From: Bacteroidales bacterium
GTDB lineage: Bacteria; Bacteroidota; Bacteroidia; Bacteroidales; UBA1402
Direction of reading: 5' to 3'
Assembly (NCBI GenBank): GCA_023230125.1
Contig: JALNXZ010000025.1
Coordinates: 1 to 11,565 of the forward strand
Length of the DNA stretch: 11,565 bases
In this document: one piece after another, positions 1 to 6,464 of the stretch
Position numbering within the stretch: the first letter of the stretch is position 1
How the letters are laid out: each line of letters begins with the position of its first letter
The notes under the pieces: generated by a model
What the model was told of the DNA's origin: nothing
Seen by the model: the letters and a program-made list of their open reading frames with translations, nothing else
The model's database searches: none
Program-made: the position numbers and the translations under genes

Positions 1-393
1 GATCAATCCGTTTTTCATGAGTCTTTTTATTATTTCGCTTCCGGAGGTCTTTTCCATTGCATTCAGATTGTTCAGCTCTGTTTTGGTTAAGCTTTCCACG
101 TATAATAATGAAACAAGATAGGTGTACTCGTCCACTGTTTGCAACGAGGTCTCTTTTAATGCTTTTTTGATATAAAATTTAGAGTACCGGTGCAGCAGAC
201 TTGTATCTTTTGCAATATGGATGCCCACGGAATCAATGATTCCTGCATTCCGGCTGGAAAGACTGTTCCCGATGTCCCGGTTATTTAAGAAAGTAATGAA
301 ATTGTCCATAGTCAATTCCGTATCACCGGAAACGGATGCTTCGAATGTCTCTATCTGATCAAGCAACTCAATCTGCAATTGTTTCGATTTCAT
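1..393 (-). CDS. MarR-family winged-helix transcriptional regulator (partial, C-terminus outside window)
   Basis: The minus strand is open from an ATG at 393 down to base 1, giving 131 codons with no stop, so the C-terminal end lies to the left of the window. Seen: an N-terminal helical part, then around residues 102-131 a helix-turn-helix with the pattern LTKTELNNLN followed by EKTSGSEIIKRL and a KNGLI end. This matches the recognition-helix region of Bacteroidota MarR-like proteins, in which a wing and dimerisation helices would follow. Proteins of this group usually bind palindromic operators as dimers and repress their own gene and a neighbouring transport operon. Here the gene is divergent from an ABC exporter operon, with 115 bases between the two starts and an inverted repeat over its own promoter, so local control is the natural inference. 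The family call is fairly secure; the ligand and target are unknown. Confidence 0.75.
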   Translation of the reverse strand, partial: MKSKQLQIELLDQIETFEASVSGDTELTMDNFITFLNNRDIGNSLSSRNAGIIDSVGIHIAKDTSLLHRYSKFYIKKALKETSLQTVDEYTYLVSLLYVESLTKTELNNLNAMEKTSGSEIIKRLMKNGLI

Positions 394-410
394 ATATCGG
401 GTCTCTTTAA

Positions 411-430
411 TTTGTACGCAAATGTACTAA
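411..430. promoter_or_regulatory. Inverted repeat, candidate MarR-type operator
   Basis: TTTGTAC (411-417) and GTACTAA (424-430) form an inverted repeat with 6 of 7 matching positions around a 6-base spacer. It overlaps the likely -7 box of the minus-strand regulator gene, so a bound dimer would block that promoter. Assignment as an operator is inference from position and symmetry. Confidence 0.4.
419..426 (-). promoter_or_regulatory. Candidate Bacteroidota -7 box for the MarR-like gene
   Basis: Read on the minus strand, this is TACATTTG, a full match to the Bacteroidota -7 consensus TAnnTTTG. Transcription would start around 412, leaving a leader of about 20 bases before the ATG at 393. The -33 element is weak: only a TTTTC stretch sits near the right distance. 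Confidence 0.45.
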
Positions 431-455
431 TATTTTTAATTAAGTGAAAATATAG

Positions 456-486
456 TTGCATATTAGAACGAAAATGTATTACTTTG
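456..486 (+). promoter_or_regulatory. Candidate Bacteroidota promoter for the exporter operon
   Basis: TTG at 456-458 is followed after 20 bases by TTACTTTG at 479-486, one mismatch from TAnnTTTG. This is the spacing usual for the Bacteroidota primary sigma factor. Transcription would start near 492, giving a leader of about 17 bases before the ATG at 509. The leader is A-rich, as is common where no Shine-Dalgarno sequence is used. Confidence 0.45.
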
Positions 487-508
487 GGGTTTTATAGAAA
501 AAAAACGC

Positions 509-1207
509 ATGAACAGGACTATTGCTGCACAACTTTCAAATGCAGGGAAGGAATACAAGACGGGAGATACGACTTTGGTCGCATTACAACCAACGACCAT
601 CAACTTCAACAAAGGCGAAGTGACCCTGATTGTAGGACCGTCCGGATCCGGAAAGACAACCTTGTTGTCGTTGTTGGGTTGTGTCATATACCCCACTTCA
701 GGCGATGTCTGGTTGGGCGATACCTGCGTTAGCAAATTATCCGAAAACCAACAGGCCGAACTAAGACTGAATCATATCGGATTTGTTTTTCAGGGATTTA
801 ATTTAATTGCCCCGCTCTCTTCGCTTGAAAATGTGATGCAACCGCTTCTTTTAAAAGGCGTTTCCCGTAAGACAGCCAAAGAAAAGGCGATGGGTATCCT
901 GCGGACTTTCGGAATAGAAGACCGGGCCGGGAATCTACCTAAAACACTCAGCGGGGGACAACAACAGCGGGTTGCTGTTGCCAGAGCGTTAATTACCAAT
1001 CCTGAGCTGATCCTTTGCGATGAACCGACTGCTTCACTCGATCACCAGAGCGCCATACAGGTCATGAAAATATTGCAATCCCTGTCCAGAGACAACAGAG
1101 CGGTCATTGTTGTGACACACGATATGCGTCTGAAAAATTATGCAGATCGTATCATTTACGTGATAGAAGGAAAAATAAGCAATAACCCGATAGAAACCGA
1201 ATTTTAA
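509..1207 (+). CDS. ABC transporter ATP-binding protein, MacB/LolD/DevA type
   Basis: A 232-residue single nucleotide-binding domain, the normal length for stand-alone ATPases of the LolD/MacB/DevA group. Visible motifs in order: Walker A GPSGSGKT at 43-50, Q-loop glutamine at 95, signature LSGGQ at 147-151 followed by QQRVAVARAL, Walker B LILCDE at 167-172 ending in the catalytic glutamate, D-loop SLD at 176-178, and H-loop histidine at 204. All catalytic elements are intact. The protein would sit on the cytoplasmic face of the inner membrane and power the permease encoded at 2334-3470. It is the first gene of a four-gene operon that also supplies an adaptor and an outer-membrane channel, so the complex is an ATP-driven efflux or secretion machine. 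The substrate cannot be read from the sequence. The ATG at 509 fits the promoter spacing and the family N-terminus. Confidence 0.93.
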   Translation: MNRTIAAQLSNAGKEYKTGDTTLVALQPTTINFNKGEVTLIVGPSGSGKTTLLSLLGCVIYPTSGDVWLGDTCVSKLSENQQAELRLNHIGFVFQGFNLIAPLSSLENVMQPLLLKGVSRKTAKEKAMGILRTFGIEDRAGNLPKTLSGGQQQRVAVARALITNPELILCDEPTASLDHQSAIQVMKILQSLSRDNRAVIVVTHDMRLKNYADRIIYVIEGKISNNPIETEF

Positions 1208-1387
1208 ATATTCGTTTATGAAACGAGCATGTTTATAAAAAAGTTCAAATTTATGGAAGTTTTAAGTAGCGAGAACAGAGGCGAAGTTTACTTCGACTAT
1301 GCCGAGTCACGCAAAACTTCTGTTCCGAAGGGACAATAATCTGACATGCGAGTTCCATATGACTTTAAACGAAAAAATGATTATCGT
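1208..1387. other. Gap in exporter operon with inverted-repeat element
   Basis: This 180-base gap is unusual because the other joints in the operon are 16 and 20 bases. It contains GAACAGA (1273-1279) and its exact reverse complement TCTGTTC (1319-1325). Between them, CGAAGT (1282-1287) and ACTTCG (1290-1295) form a second, tight palindrome, and AAGTTT (1284-1289) can instead pair with AAACTT (1314-1319). No separate gene and no good promoter were seen. The dense nested symmetry suggests a small dispersed intergenic repeat or an RNA structure that adjusts expression of the downstream genes; this is inference. Confidence 0.4.
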
Positions 1388-2317
1388 ATGAAAAGAATCA
1401 TTCTCTTATCTTTTATAGCAATGAGCCTGCTGAGTTGCGGAAAAAAGAAAACGGAAACAGCACCTGTTAAACAGTCCCCTGTCGTACAAATAGCAGGTAT
1501 CGGAAAAGTAGTGCCGGACGGTGGCGTTAGTGAGCTGGCTTCACCTGTCCCGGGAATCGTGCGCGAACTATCCGTACAGCCTGGAAGCATGGTGAAAAAG
1601 GGTACAGTCCTGCTTCTCTTGGATAATACTACCCAGTCGCTCGCAATCAATGAGATCAACAGCAGACTGGCATCACAGAAAAAGTCCATTGAATCGGCAA
1701 GGGCTTTGATGGAACAGGAACGGATTGCTTTGGCTGAAAAAGAGCGGCAACTGGAAGACGCAAAGATTTTGTTGAAGGATGCCGCCACCACGGATGATCA
1801 TGTCAGGAAACTGCAAAACGACTACGACCAGGGATTGCAAAAAGTGAAAAAGCTGAAGAACGATTTTATGCTGTCGGAAGCACAACTTCAGGAACTTTCG
1901 ACAGAGAAAGCAATGAAGACCGAAGATCTCCGGCTTACGACCCTGAAAGCACCGATGGACGGTACCGTTCTGGACATCCTGCCGAAAAAGGGAGAAGCGG
2001 TGAGTCAATATCAAACATACGCCCGCATGGCTCCGGCAACACCGCTGATTGTGCAGGCTGAAATTGATGAAATGTACGCGACTCGTCTTGCCTTAGGTCA
2101 GCATTGTGTCATCAGACTGATCGGAGAGGTCAATCCGGTAGCTGAAGGGAAAATTGTACGTATTTCTCCTGATCTGAAGAAAAAGTCTCTGTTCTCAGAC
2201 AATAAGGATGATCTGGAAGACCGTAGGATCAGGAAAATTGAAGTATCCATTCAGCATCCTAAAACCACTCTGCTCATTGATACCAAGGTAGAATGTAAAG
2301 TTCAACTCGGTCAATAA
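1388..2317 (+). CDS. HlyD/MacA-like periplasmic adaptor lipoprotein of ABC exporter
   Basis: The ATG at 1388 is preferred over the in-frame ATG at 1346 because it places a classical lipoprotein signal at the N-terminus: MKR, a hydrophobic stretch, then the lipobox LLSC with the lipidated cysteine at residue 17. The upstream start would put 14 charged residues ahead of this. The mature protein (309 residues with signal) has a first half-lipoyl segment at about 51-80 (PGIVRELSV, PGSMVKKG), a long coiled-coil hairpin at about 81-185 rich in K, E, Q and L, the second half-lipoyl segment at about 186-205 (LKAPMDGTV), and a beta-barrel domain after that. This is the adaptor order of HlyD, MacA and DevB. 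It bridges the inner-membrane permease and the TolC-like channel. Here it is held by a lipid anchor, where many relatives use an N-terminal helix. Sixteen bases separate it from the permease gene. Confidence 0.88.
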   Translation: MKRIILLSFIAMSLLSCGKKKTETAPVKQSPVVQIAGIGKVVPDGGVSELASPVPGIVRELSVQPGSMVKKGTVLLLLDNTTQSLAINEINSRLASQKKSIESARALMEQERIALAEKERQLEDAKILLKDAATTDDHVRKLQNDYDQGLQKVKKLKNDFMLSEAQLQELSTEKAMKTEDLRLTTLKAPMDGTVLDILPKKGEAVSQYQTYARMAPATPLIVQAEIDEMYATRLALGQHCVIRLIGEVNPVAEGKIVRISPDLKKKSLFSDNKDDLEDRRIRKIEVSIQHPKTTLLIDTKVECKVQLGQ

Positions 2318-2333
2318 TTAATAAACCATTGTC

Positions 2334-3470
2334 ATGATCATTACGGCCTGTCGTTTTATTCGCTACGAAAAATCAAAAAGCTTCGGTATCCTGCTGAGTA
2401 TCATCATCAGTATCTATCTGGTAGGTCTGGTGATGAGCATCTTTCTGTTTCTTGCAAATATTATCGGAGGATTGGTTAACAATTCCAATCCGGAATATGC
2501 ACAGGTATTTGTAGTAAACAAACAGACGGATAATGCGAATCAGCTTACCCCCTTCGATGCCAGATGGGTGAATCAGTTGCAGAGTTTAGACGGAGTGGAC
2601 GATGCTCATGGCATTATCTACGCTCCCGTATCTGTGAAATTTTCGGATGGTAAAACTGCTTCCGCTTTAATGATCGGCAGTGATTATCCGGAAATGGCGG
2701 CAGGCCCTTCGTCACAACTGATTGCTGAGGGAAGCATTGAGGACTTATTGGGTGAGGGAACCGTTTCGACCGACTTTTACGATAATAAAGCTTTTGGACG
2801 CGAACTTAAGCGTGGCTCCGTTTTTGAGATTAACGGGAAATATGCAATCGTAGGGGTAACCACCAAGAATGCAAAAGGGTTTTCAAATCCGTTAATATAT
2901 ACCACGACTTCCAAAGCACGCTATTTTTCAGGTGTTTCGGAATTTGTGGTCAATGCTGTGATTGTAACCGTAAAAGATCCGGATAAGATCGATGCGGTTA
3001 TTTCCAGGATCAATGAAGTTGCTCCGCAGTTTCGTGCCTGGAAGTCAAAAGATCTGGCATTGACTACCGTGGTTAATGTAATGACGGCAAACAACATGGG
3101 GATGAGTATCGGCACCATGGTGCTCTTTGCCATCATCAGTGGTTTTTTCATTATAGGTCTCACCCTGTTTTCATCCACCAACGACCGCATCAAAGACTAT
3201 GGAACGCTGAAAGCCATCGGAGCATCGGGCAGGTATATCACCCGGCTGGTTCTCACGCAGGCTACCATTTATGCTGTTATCGGTTTCCTTATTTCCTGGC
3301 TCATGCTTGTCGGTACCCAGATTGGAATGGCAAAGGGAGGGCTAAATATTCATTTTTCGCCGCTGTTCTTGCTATTGCTATTTGCAATTACGTTTATCAT
3401 TGCTGTAGGAAGTGCTTTTTTCTCCGTCAATAAATTGAAGAAAGTGGAACCGTCTTCCGTTTTTAGATAA
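2334..3470 (+). CDS. ABC transporter permease, FtsX/MacB/DevC-like
   Basis: A 378-residue inner-membrane protein with the MacB-type layout. There is one transmembrane helix at about 17-41, a periplasmic domain at about 50-250, and three helices near 258-281, 308-330 and 343-365. The cytoplasmic stretch RIKDYGTLKAIGAS at 285-298 is the typical FtsX-family coupling segment (compare 'E-I-G-x-L-x-A-x-G-A' in relatives), and the C-terminus ends with the usual proline plus FR. The small size, lack of a fused ATPase and partnership with a separate ATPase and adaptor resemble cyanobacterial DevC as much as MacB. Such permeases act as dimers that move substrate from the periplasm or outer leaflet into the TolC duct by mechanical motion. 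Start chosen at ATG 2334, which gives a short cytoplasmic tail before the first helix. Confidence 0.87.
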   Translation: MIITACRFIRYEKSKSFGILLSIIISIYLVGLVMSIFLFLANIIGGLVNNSNPEYAQVFVVNKQTDNANQLTPFDARWVNQLQSLDGVDDAHGIIYAPVSVKFSDGKTASALMIGSDYPEMAAGPSSQLIAEGSIEDLLGEGTVSTDFYDNKAFGRELKRGSVFEINGKYAIVGVTTKNAKGFSNPLIYTTTSKARYFSGVSEFVVNAVIVTVKDPDKIDAVISRINEVAPQFRAWKSKDLALTTVVNVMTANNMGMSIGTMVLFAIISGFFIIGLTLFSSTNDRIKDYGTLKAIGASGRYITRLVLTQATIYAVIGFLISWLMLVGTQIGMAKGGLNIHFSPLFLLLLFAITFIIAVGSAFFSVNKLKKVEPSSVFR

Positions 3471-3490
3471 CTCTTTATTCAAAAATTCTC

Positions 3491-4873
3491 ATGAACGAAA
3501 AAATAAAATTCAGTCTGTTTTTTGTGGTTTTCCTGTTTGGATCGATTATCATTTCTGCGCAAACGGACGATTTGTCTGCCTACAAACTGAATGCCTTGTC
3601 ACTGGATCAGGCTATCCGGTATTCAATGACACATTCTCCGGAATATAACAACAAGAAGTTAAAGCAGCAAGAGGCCTCTATGAAACTGTCCGAGACCTAT
3701 ACCGACAGAATCCCGACGGTTTATGCTTCAGGGGACATACGGAATAATCTGATCATCCCGTCTACTCCGGTTCCGGCATCCATGCTTGACCCAACTGCTT
3801 CGGCGGATGAATTGCTTTATATGAAATTTGCCACCAGGTGGAGCTCGTCAGCCGGAATCAATCTGTCATACGATCTCTTCAACCCTGCAACTGCCGGAAA
3901 AGTGCCGGAACAAAAGCAGGAAGTTAAAATCAGCGGGTATAATATGCAATTGTCGGAAAAAGAATTGCGGGCAAAAGTTTCTCAAGCTTATGCCGAATGC
4001 ATCATTGCAGTGACTCAAATGGAATCGATGGCTCAGGACACGGTCTATTACCACAATGCGTTATCTTATTCGGAAACTTTGTATGTCCGGGGGAAAATGG
4101 AACTGGCTGATAAAAACAAAGCGAAGACTGCTTTCAACGAATCTATTTACCGGTTTCTTCAGGCACAAACCATCCTCCATGCTGCCAAATCGAAACTTTT
4201 ATATGTAATGGGAGAGGAGATAACCGATGAAAACATACAGATGCTGCACTTCTCGGAAGATATTCCCGCGCTCTATGCAAAAATTGCGTCTCCTTTGCTA
4301 AATGATGCCGGTTCTGCATTTCCGGAAAATAGTCTGAGTGAAATGCGTCAGTCAGAAGTGGTTTCATTAGCGGCAAACCGAATTAAACATGCTTCCTGGA
4401 AGTTTGCTCCTACGCTTTCATTATCCGGCTTTTACGGTGTCAATTATTTTGGCAGGGAATTGCAGCTGGCAAACAGCAGTCAATGGCTCGGAAACAGTTT
4501 CATCGCCATGTCGTTAAAGTTTCCGATAACGCAATCGCTGAGCACCTCCAGGGAACTATCACAGCTCAGGATTCAGAAACAGACAGAGCAGGAAAACCTA
4601 CGCGATATTCGGAACAAACTTGCAATGGACTGGTCGAATGAGACGGCGCAGTTGATGGCGCGTCAGAAGGAATATGCACTGAAACAGAACAATCTGTCCA
4701 TGACCAGGGAAAACTTTCTGGCTGCCCGCTCGCAGTATGATAAGGGACATCTTCTTCAGACAGATTTGATGTCGGAAGAATCAAAAGTCCGGACCGCCGT
4801 TCAGGATTACTTGCAGGCAGCGTATAACTTATTTTTAAGTTGTATTGCGATTGATAAAATTCAGGATAAATAA
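3491..4873 (+). CDS. TolC-family outer membrane efflux protein
   Basis: A 460-residue protein, full family length. Residues 1-23 form a Sec signal peptide (NEKIK, hydrophobic core, cleavage after I-S-A). The mature part has the two-fold TolC layout. The first half begins with LSLDQAIRYS at 37-46, then a long helix rich in K, Q, E and S, then a TD-R-I-P-T-V-Y strand start near 71-78. The second half begins around residue 290 with the matching long helix and a strand region near FAPTLSLSG. A trimer of such subunits forms the outer-membrane pore and periplasmic tunnel. It is the last gene of the exporter operon, 20 bases after the permease gene, and completes an ATPase-adaptor-permease-channel set. 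No terminator of classical form follows directly. Confidence 0.88.
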   Translation: MNEKIKFSLFFVVFLFGSIIISAQTDDLSAYKLNALSLDQAIRYSMTHSPEYNNKKLKQQEASMKLSETYTDRIPTVYASGDIRNNLIIPSTPVPASMLDPTASADELLYMKFATRWSSSAGINLSYDLFNPATAGKVPEQKQEVKISGYNMQLSEKELRAKVSQAYAECIIAVTQMESMAQDTVYYHNALSYSETLYVRGKMELADKNKAKTAFNESIYRFLQAQTILHAAKSKLLYVMGEEITDENIQMLHFSEDIPALYAKIASPLLNDAGSAFPENSLSEMRQSEVVSLAANRIKHASWKFAPTLSLSGFYGVNYFGRELQLANSSQWLGNSFIAMSLKFPITQSLSTSRELSQLRIQKQTEQENLRDIRNKLAMDWSNETAQLMARQKEYALKQNNLSMTRENFLAARSQYDKGHLLQTDLMSEESKVRTAVQDYLQAAYNLFLSCIAIDKIQDK

Positions 4874-5124
4874 GGTAAATGTAAGTTGCTGGAGCTGTGT
4901 GATTTGCAGCACGCTGCATTGCTTTCGCTTCCGTTGTCCAGCGGCATAGTATCCGGCTCCGTTCGCCCGTCCTTGTGATCGCTTGATTCCTGCGCTATTT
5001 GTTTGTCTCTCCGAGCCTTCACAAAATAGCCTTGCAGTCATCTGCGCGCTCCCTGCGTCCGTTCTCAAAGTCGCCGTCAACCATACCGCTTTCCGCCGTA
5101 CGCTTTTCGGGATGATTTAGATCG

Positions 5125-5147
5125 CTATGCTTATTTAATGAGCATAG
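5125..5147 (+). terminator. Hairpin, possible terminator or boundary element
   Basis: CTATGCTTAT (5125-5134) and ATGAGCATAG (5138-5147) pair over 10 positions with one G-T wobble around a TTA loop. A modest T-rich run (ATTTCT) follows. It lies 250 bases after the channel gene and exactly where the GC content collapses. It could end the exporter transcript, but the T-tract is poor. Confidence 0.35.
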
Positions 5148-5201
5148 ATTTCTACTAGATTAAAAGTCTGTTGGATAAATTAAATATTTAACAGAAAATG
5201 A

Positions 5202-5225
5202 TTAATTATTAAAGATAATAGTTAA
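5202..5225. repeat. AT-rich inverted repeat
   Basis: TTAATTATTA (5202-5211) and TAATAGTTAA (5216-5225) are reverse complements at 9 of 10 positions around the spacer AAGA. It lies 120 bases upstream of the HD-domain gene. In DNA this AT-rich, such symmetry can arise by chance, so a regulatory role is only a possibility. Confidence 0.25.
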
Positions 5226-5344
5226 TTTAGCTGACAATCATAAGTTATAAAACCTTTACATTATACATAATAAAAGACAAAAAGGTACAGACAAGTCTTT
5301 CCATATCAATATAAATCAAGAACATAAATTGCTATAAGTCATTC

Positions 5345-6202
5345 ATGATGAAATTAAATACAGAAATTGCCAACGATATTTTAGCAAAGATTATTAAAAG
5401 AGAACATAGAACGTTTTCCAAATATGCATGCCTTAGCCAAAAGGCATATCGATTTAATGAGGAGGAATTACCTGATAGAAAAAATATCAGAACGCCTTTC
5501 TTTCATGATACTGATAAAATCATTCATTCTCTTGCTTATACCAGATATATTGATAAAACACAAGTCTTTTATTTGTTTGAAAATGACAATATTACCCATA
5601 GAGTATTACATGTTCAATTAGTTTCAAAAATTGCACGCGTGATTGGACGTGCATTATCCCTGAATGAAGATTTAATTGAAGCAATTTCATTAGGCCATGA
5701 TTTGGGTCATGTGCCCTATGGACACAACGGAGAAAAAATGCTTAATAAACTAATGCTGGACAATACCAATGAATACTTTTGTCATAATGCCCAAAGTGTA
5801 AGAGCGTTGCATTATTTGGAAGATAAAGGAAACGGACTCAACTTAACAGTACAAGTGTTGGATGGTATATTATGTCACAATGGAGAATTAATGCAAAAAG
5901 AATATAAACCGGATTATAAGAAAACAAAGGAACAGTTTATTCAAGAGTACAAATGTTGTTGGACTACTAAAGACTTTAGTGCAAAAATTATTGCTATGAC
6001 CTTAGAAGGATGTGTAATGCGAATTGCTGATGTTGTAGCTTATATTGGAAGAGATCTTGAGGATGCTATAATACTTAAATTAATAAAACGGAAAGAAATA
6101 CCTGAGTCTATCTCTAAAATAATTGGAAACACAAACGCAACAATTATCAATAATTTTGTAATCCCTCATGGTTTTGGGTATGATATAACACAAAAGAGTT
6201 GA
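5345..6202 (+). CDS. HD-domain dNTP triphosphohydrolase, dGTPase-like, C-terminally truncated
   Basis: A 285-residue protein that keeps the catalytic front part of the dGTPase family. Seen: DRKNIRTPFFHDTDKIIHS near 44-62 (counterpart of the substrate-loop DRDRIIHS motif), KTQVF at 71-75, THRVLH at 84-89 with the first metal histidine, the HD pair H118-D119 inside GHDLGHVPYGHNGE, HNAQSVRAL at 147-155, and the last metal aspartate around D229 in RIADVVAYIGRDLEDA. Known members remove triphosphate from dGTP or other dNTPs, and some act in phage defence by draining the nucleotide pool. Usual length is roughly 400 residues or more, so about a third is missing here, and remnants follow the stop. 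The DNA is about 30% GC over 5341-5520, poorer than the exporter genes and consistent with transfer. The start could be either of two adjacent ATGs (5345 or 5348). Whether the shortened enzyme is active is open. Confidence 0.78.
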   Translation: MMKLNTEIANDILAKIIKREHRTFSKYACLSQKAYRFNEEELPDRKNIRTPFFHDTDKIIHSLAYTRYIDKTQVFYLFENDNITHRVLHVQLVSKIARVIGRALSLNEDLIEAISLGHDLGHVPYGHNGEKMLNKLMLDNTNEYFCHNAQSVRALHYLEDKGNGLNLTVQVLDGILCHNGELMQKEYKPDYKKTKEQFIQEYKCCWTTKDFSAKIIAMTLEGCVMRIADVVAYIGRDLEDAIILKLIKRKEIPESISKIIGNTNATIINNFVIPHGFGYDITQKS

Positions 6203-6283
6203 AGCCTTTTTAATGATTTAAAATTAGATGGTTGTTATGTACTTACTGAGACCAAAGAAATAAACTTCCAGTTTTATGCTTAA
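6203..6283 (+). pseudogene. Decayed 3' remnant of the dGTPase-like gene
   Basis: After the TGA at 6200-6202 the same frame stays open for 26 codons to a TAA at 6281-6283, reading SLFNDLKLDGCYV and more. In the next frame over the junction, GTTGAAGCCTTT reads VEAF, and returning to the first frame at a run of five T reads FNDLK. Joined, this gives a plausible continuation of the helical C-terminal region (V-E-A-F-N-D-L-K-L). This suggests two compensating small indels or an early stop in a formerly longer gene. The rest of the C-terminal domain is absent, so a deletion must also have occurred. This interpretation is inference. Confidence 0.35.
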
Positions 6284-6299
6284 TCAAAGCAAAATATGA

Positions 6300-6307
6300 T
6301 AAATTTG
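6300..6307 (+). promoter_or_regulatory. Candidate -7 box for the BREX operon
   Basis: TAAATTTG matches the Bacteroidota -7 consensus TAnnTTTG in full. Transcription would begin near 6314 and leave a leader of about 150 bases before brxA. No clear TTG lies at the expected distance upstream (only a GTTTTATG stretch around 6271-6278), so the call is tentative. Confidence 0.3.
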
Positions 6308-6413
6308 TAAGAATATACTAATTCCCATGAATAAGTCATATCCCTCTCTAACTAAAAGATATATTCCGATAGCATAGGAATTAGCTTATAAACAAAAATG
6401 AAATTTTATGAAG

Positions 6414-6437
6414 CTGATTTATCGTAGAATAAATCAG
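6414..6437. promoter_or_regulatory. Perfect inverted repeat ahead of brxA
   Basis: CTGATTTAT (6414-6422) and ATAAATCAG (6429-6437) are exact reverse complements over 9 bp with a 6-base spacer, ending 27 bases before the brxA start. As DNA it has the size of an operator for a dimeric regulator. As RNA it would be a hairpin in the leader close to the start codon. Other BREX loci are controlled by dedicated DNA-binding regulators; none is encoded in this window. Confidence 0.4.
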
Positions 6438-6464
6438 TAGATTAGACATAATACGAATATTGTA

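Larger units (their letters stand above)
4874..5344. other. Intergenic junction: GC-rich block followed by AT-rich block
   Basis: There is no convincing gene in these 471 bases. From about 4905 to 5110 the DNA is GC-rich (hand count 101 of 180 bases over 4921-5100, about 56%). It then turns very AT-rich (9 of 60 over 5161-5220, 15%). The only minus-strand reading frame in the GC-rich part (4835-5080) overlaps the 3' end of the channel gene and has no family resemblance, so it is not called. A short palindrome, TGCAGC (4905-4910) and GCTGCA (4913-4918), lies at the start of the block. The GC-rich block faintly resembles noncoding stretches I associate with Bacteroidales mobile elements, but this is unverified memory. 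The block marks the seam between the exporter operon and the defence island. Confidence 0.6.

Noticed and set aside
484..732. Plus-strand frame of 82 codons over the ATPase start.
   Set aside because: It is a shadow of the ATPase gene, whose frame carries all the ABC motifs.
1346..1387. Earlier in-frame start for the adaptor gene.
   Set aside because: It would add 14 charged residues ahead of a clear lipoprotein signal peptide that begins at 1388.
4905..4918. TGCAGC/GCTGCA palindrome after the channel gene as a terminator.
   Set aside because: The spacer is only 2 bases, too tight for a good hairpin, and no T-run follows.
4835..5080. Minus-strand reading frame of 81 codons over the GC-rich block.
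   Set aside because: It overlaps the end of the channel gene, has an arginine- and glutamine-rich composition without a recognisable domain, and has no promoter; probably chance in GC-rich DNA.
5141..5165. ATTTCTACTAGAT resembles part of a Cas12a-type CRISPR repeat.
   Set aside because: There is only one copy, the pairing differs from the Cas12a repeat stem, there are no spacers and no cas gene; a chance match.
5180..5191. Perfect palindrome TTAAATATTTAA.
   Set aside because: It is made only of A and T in a region of about 15% GC, where such palindromes are expected by chance.
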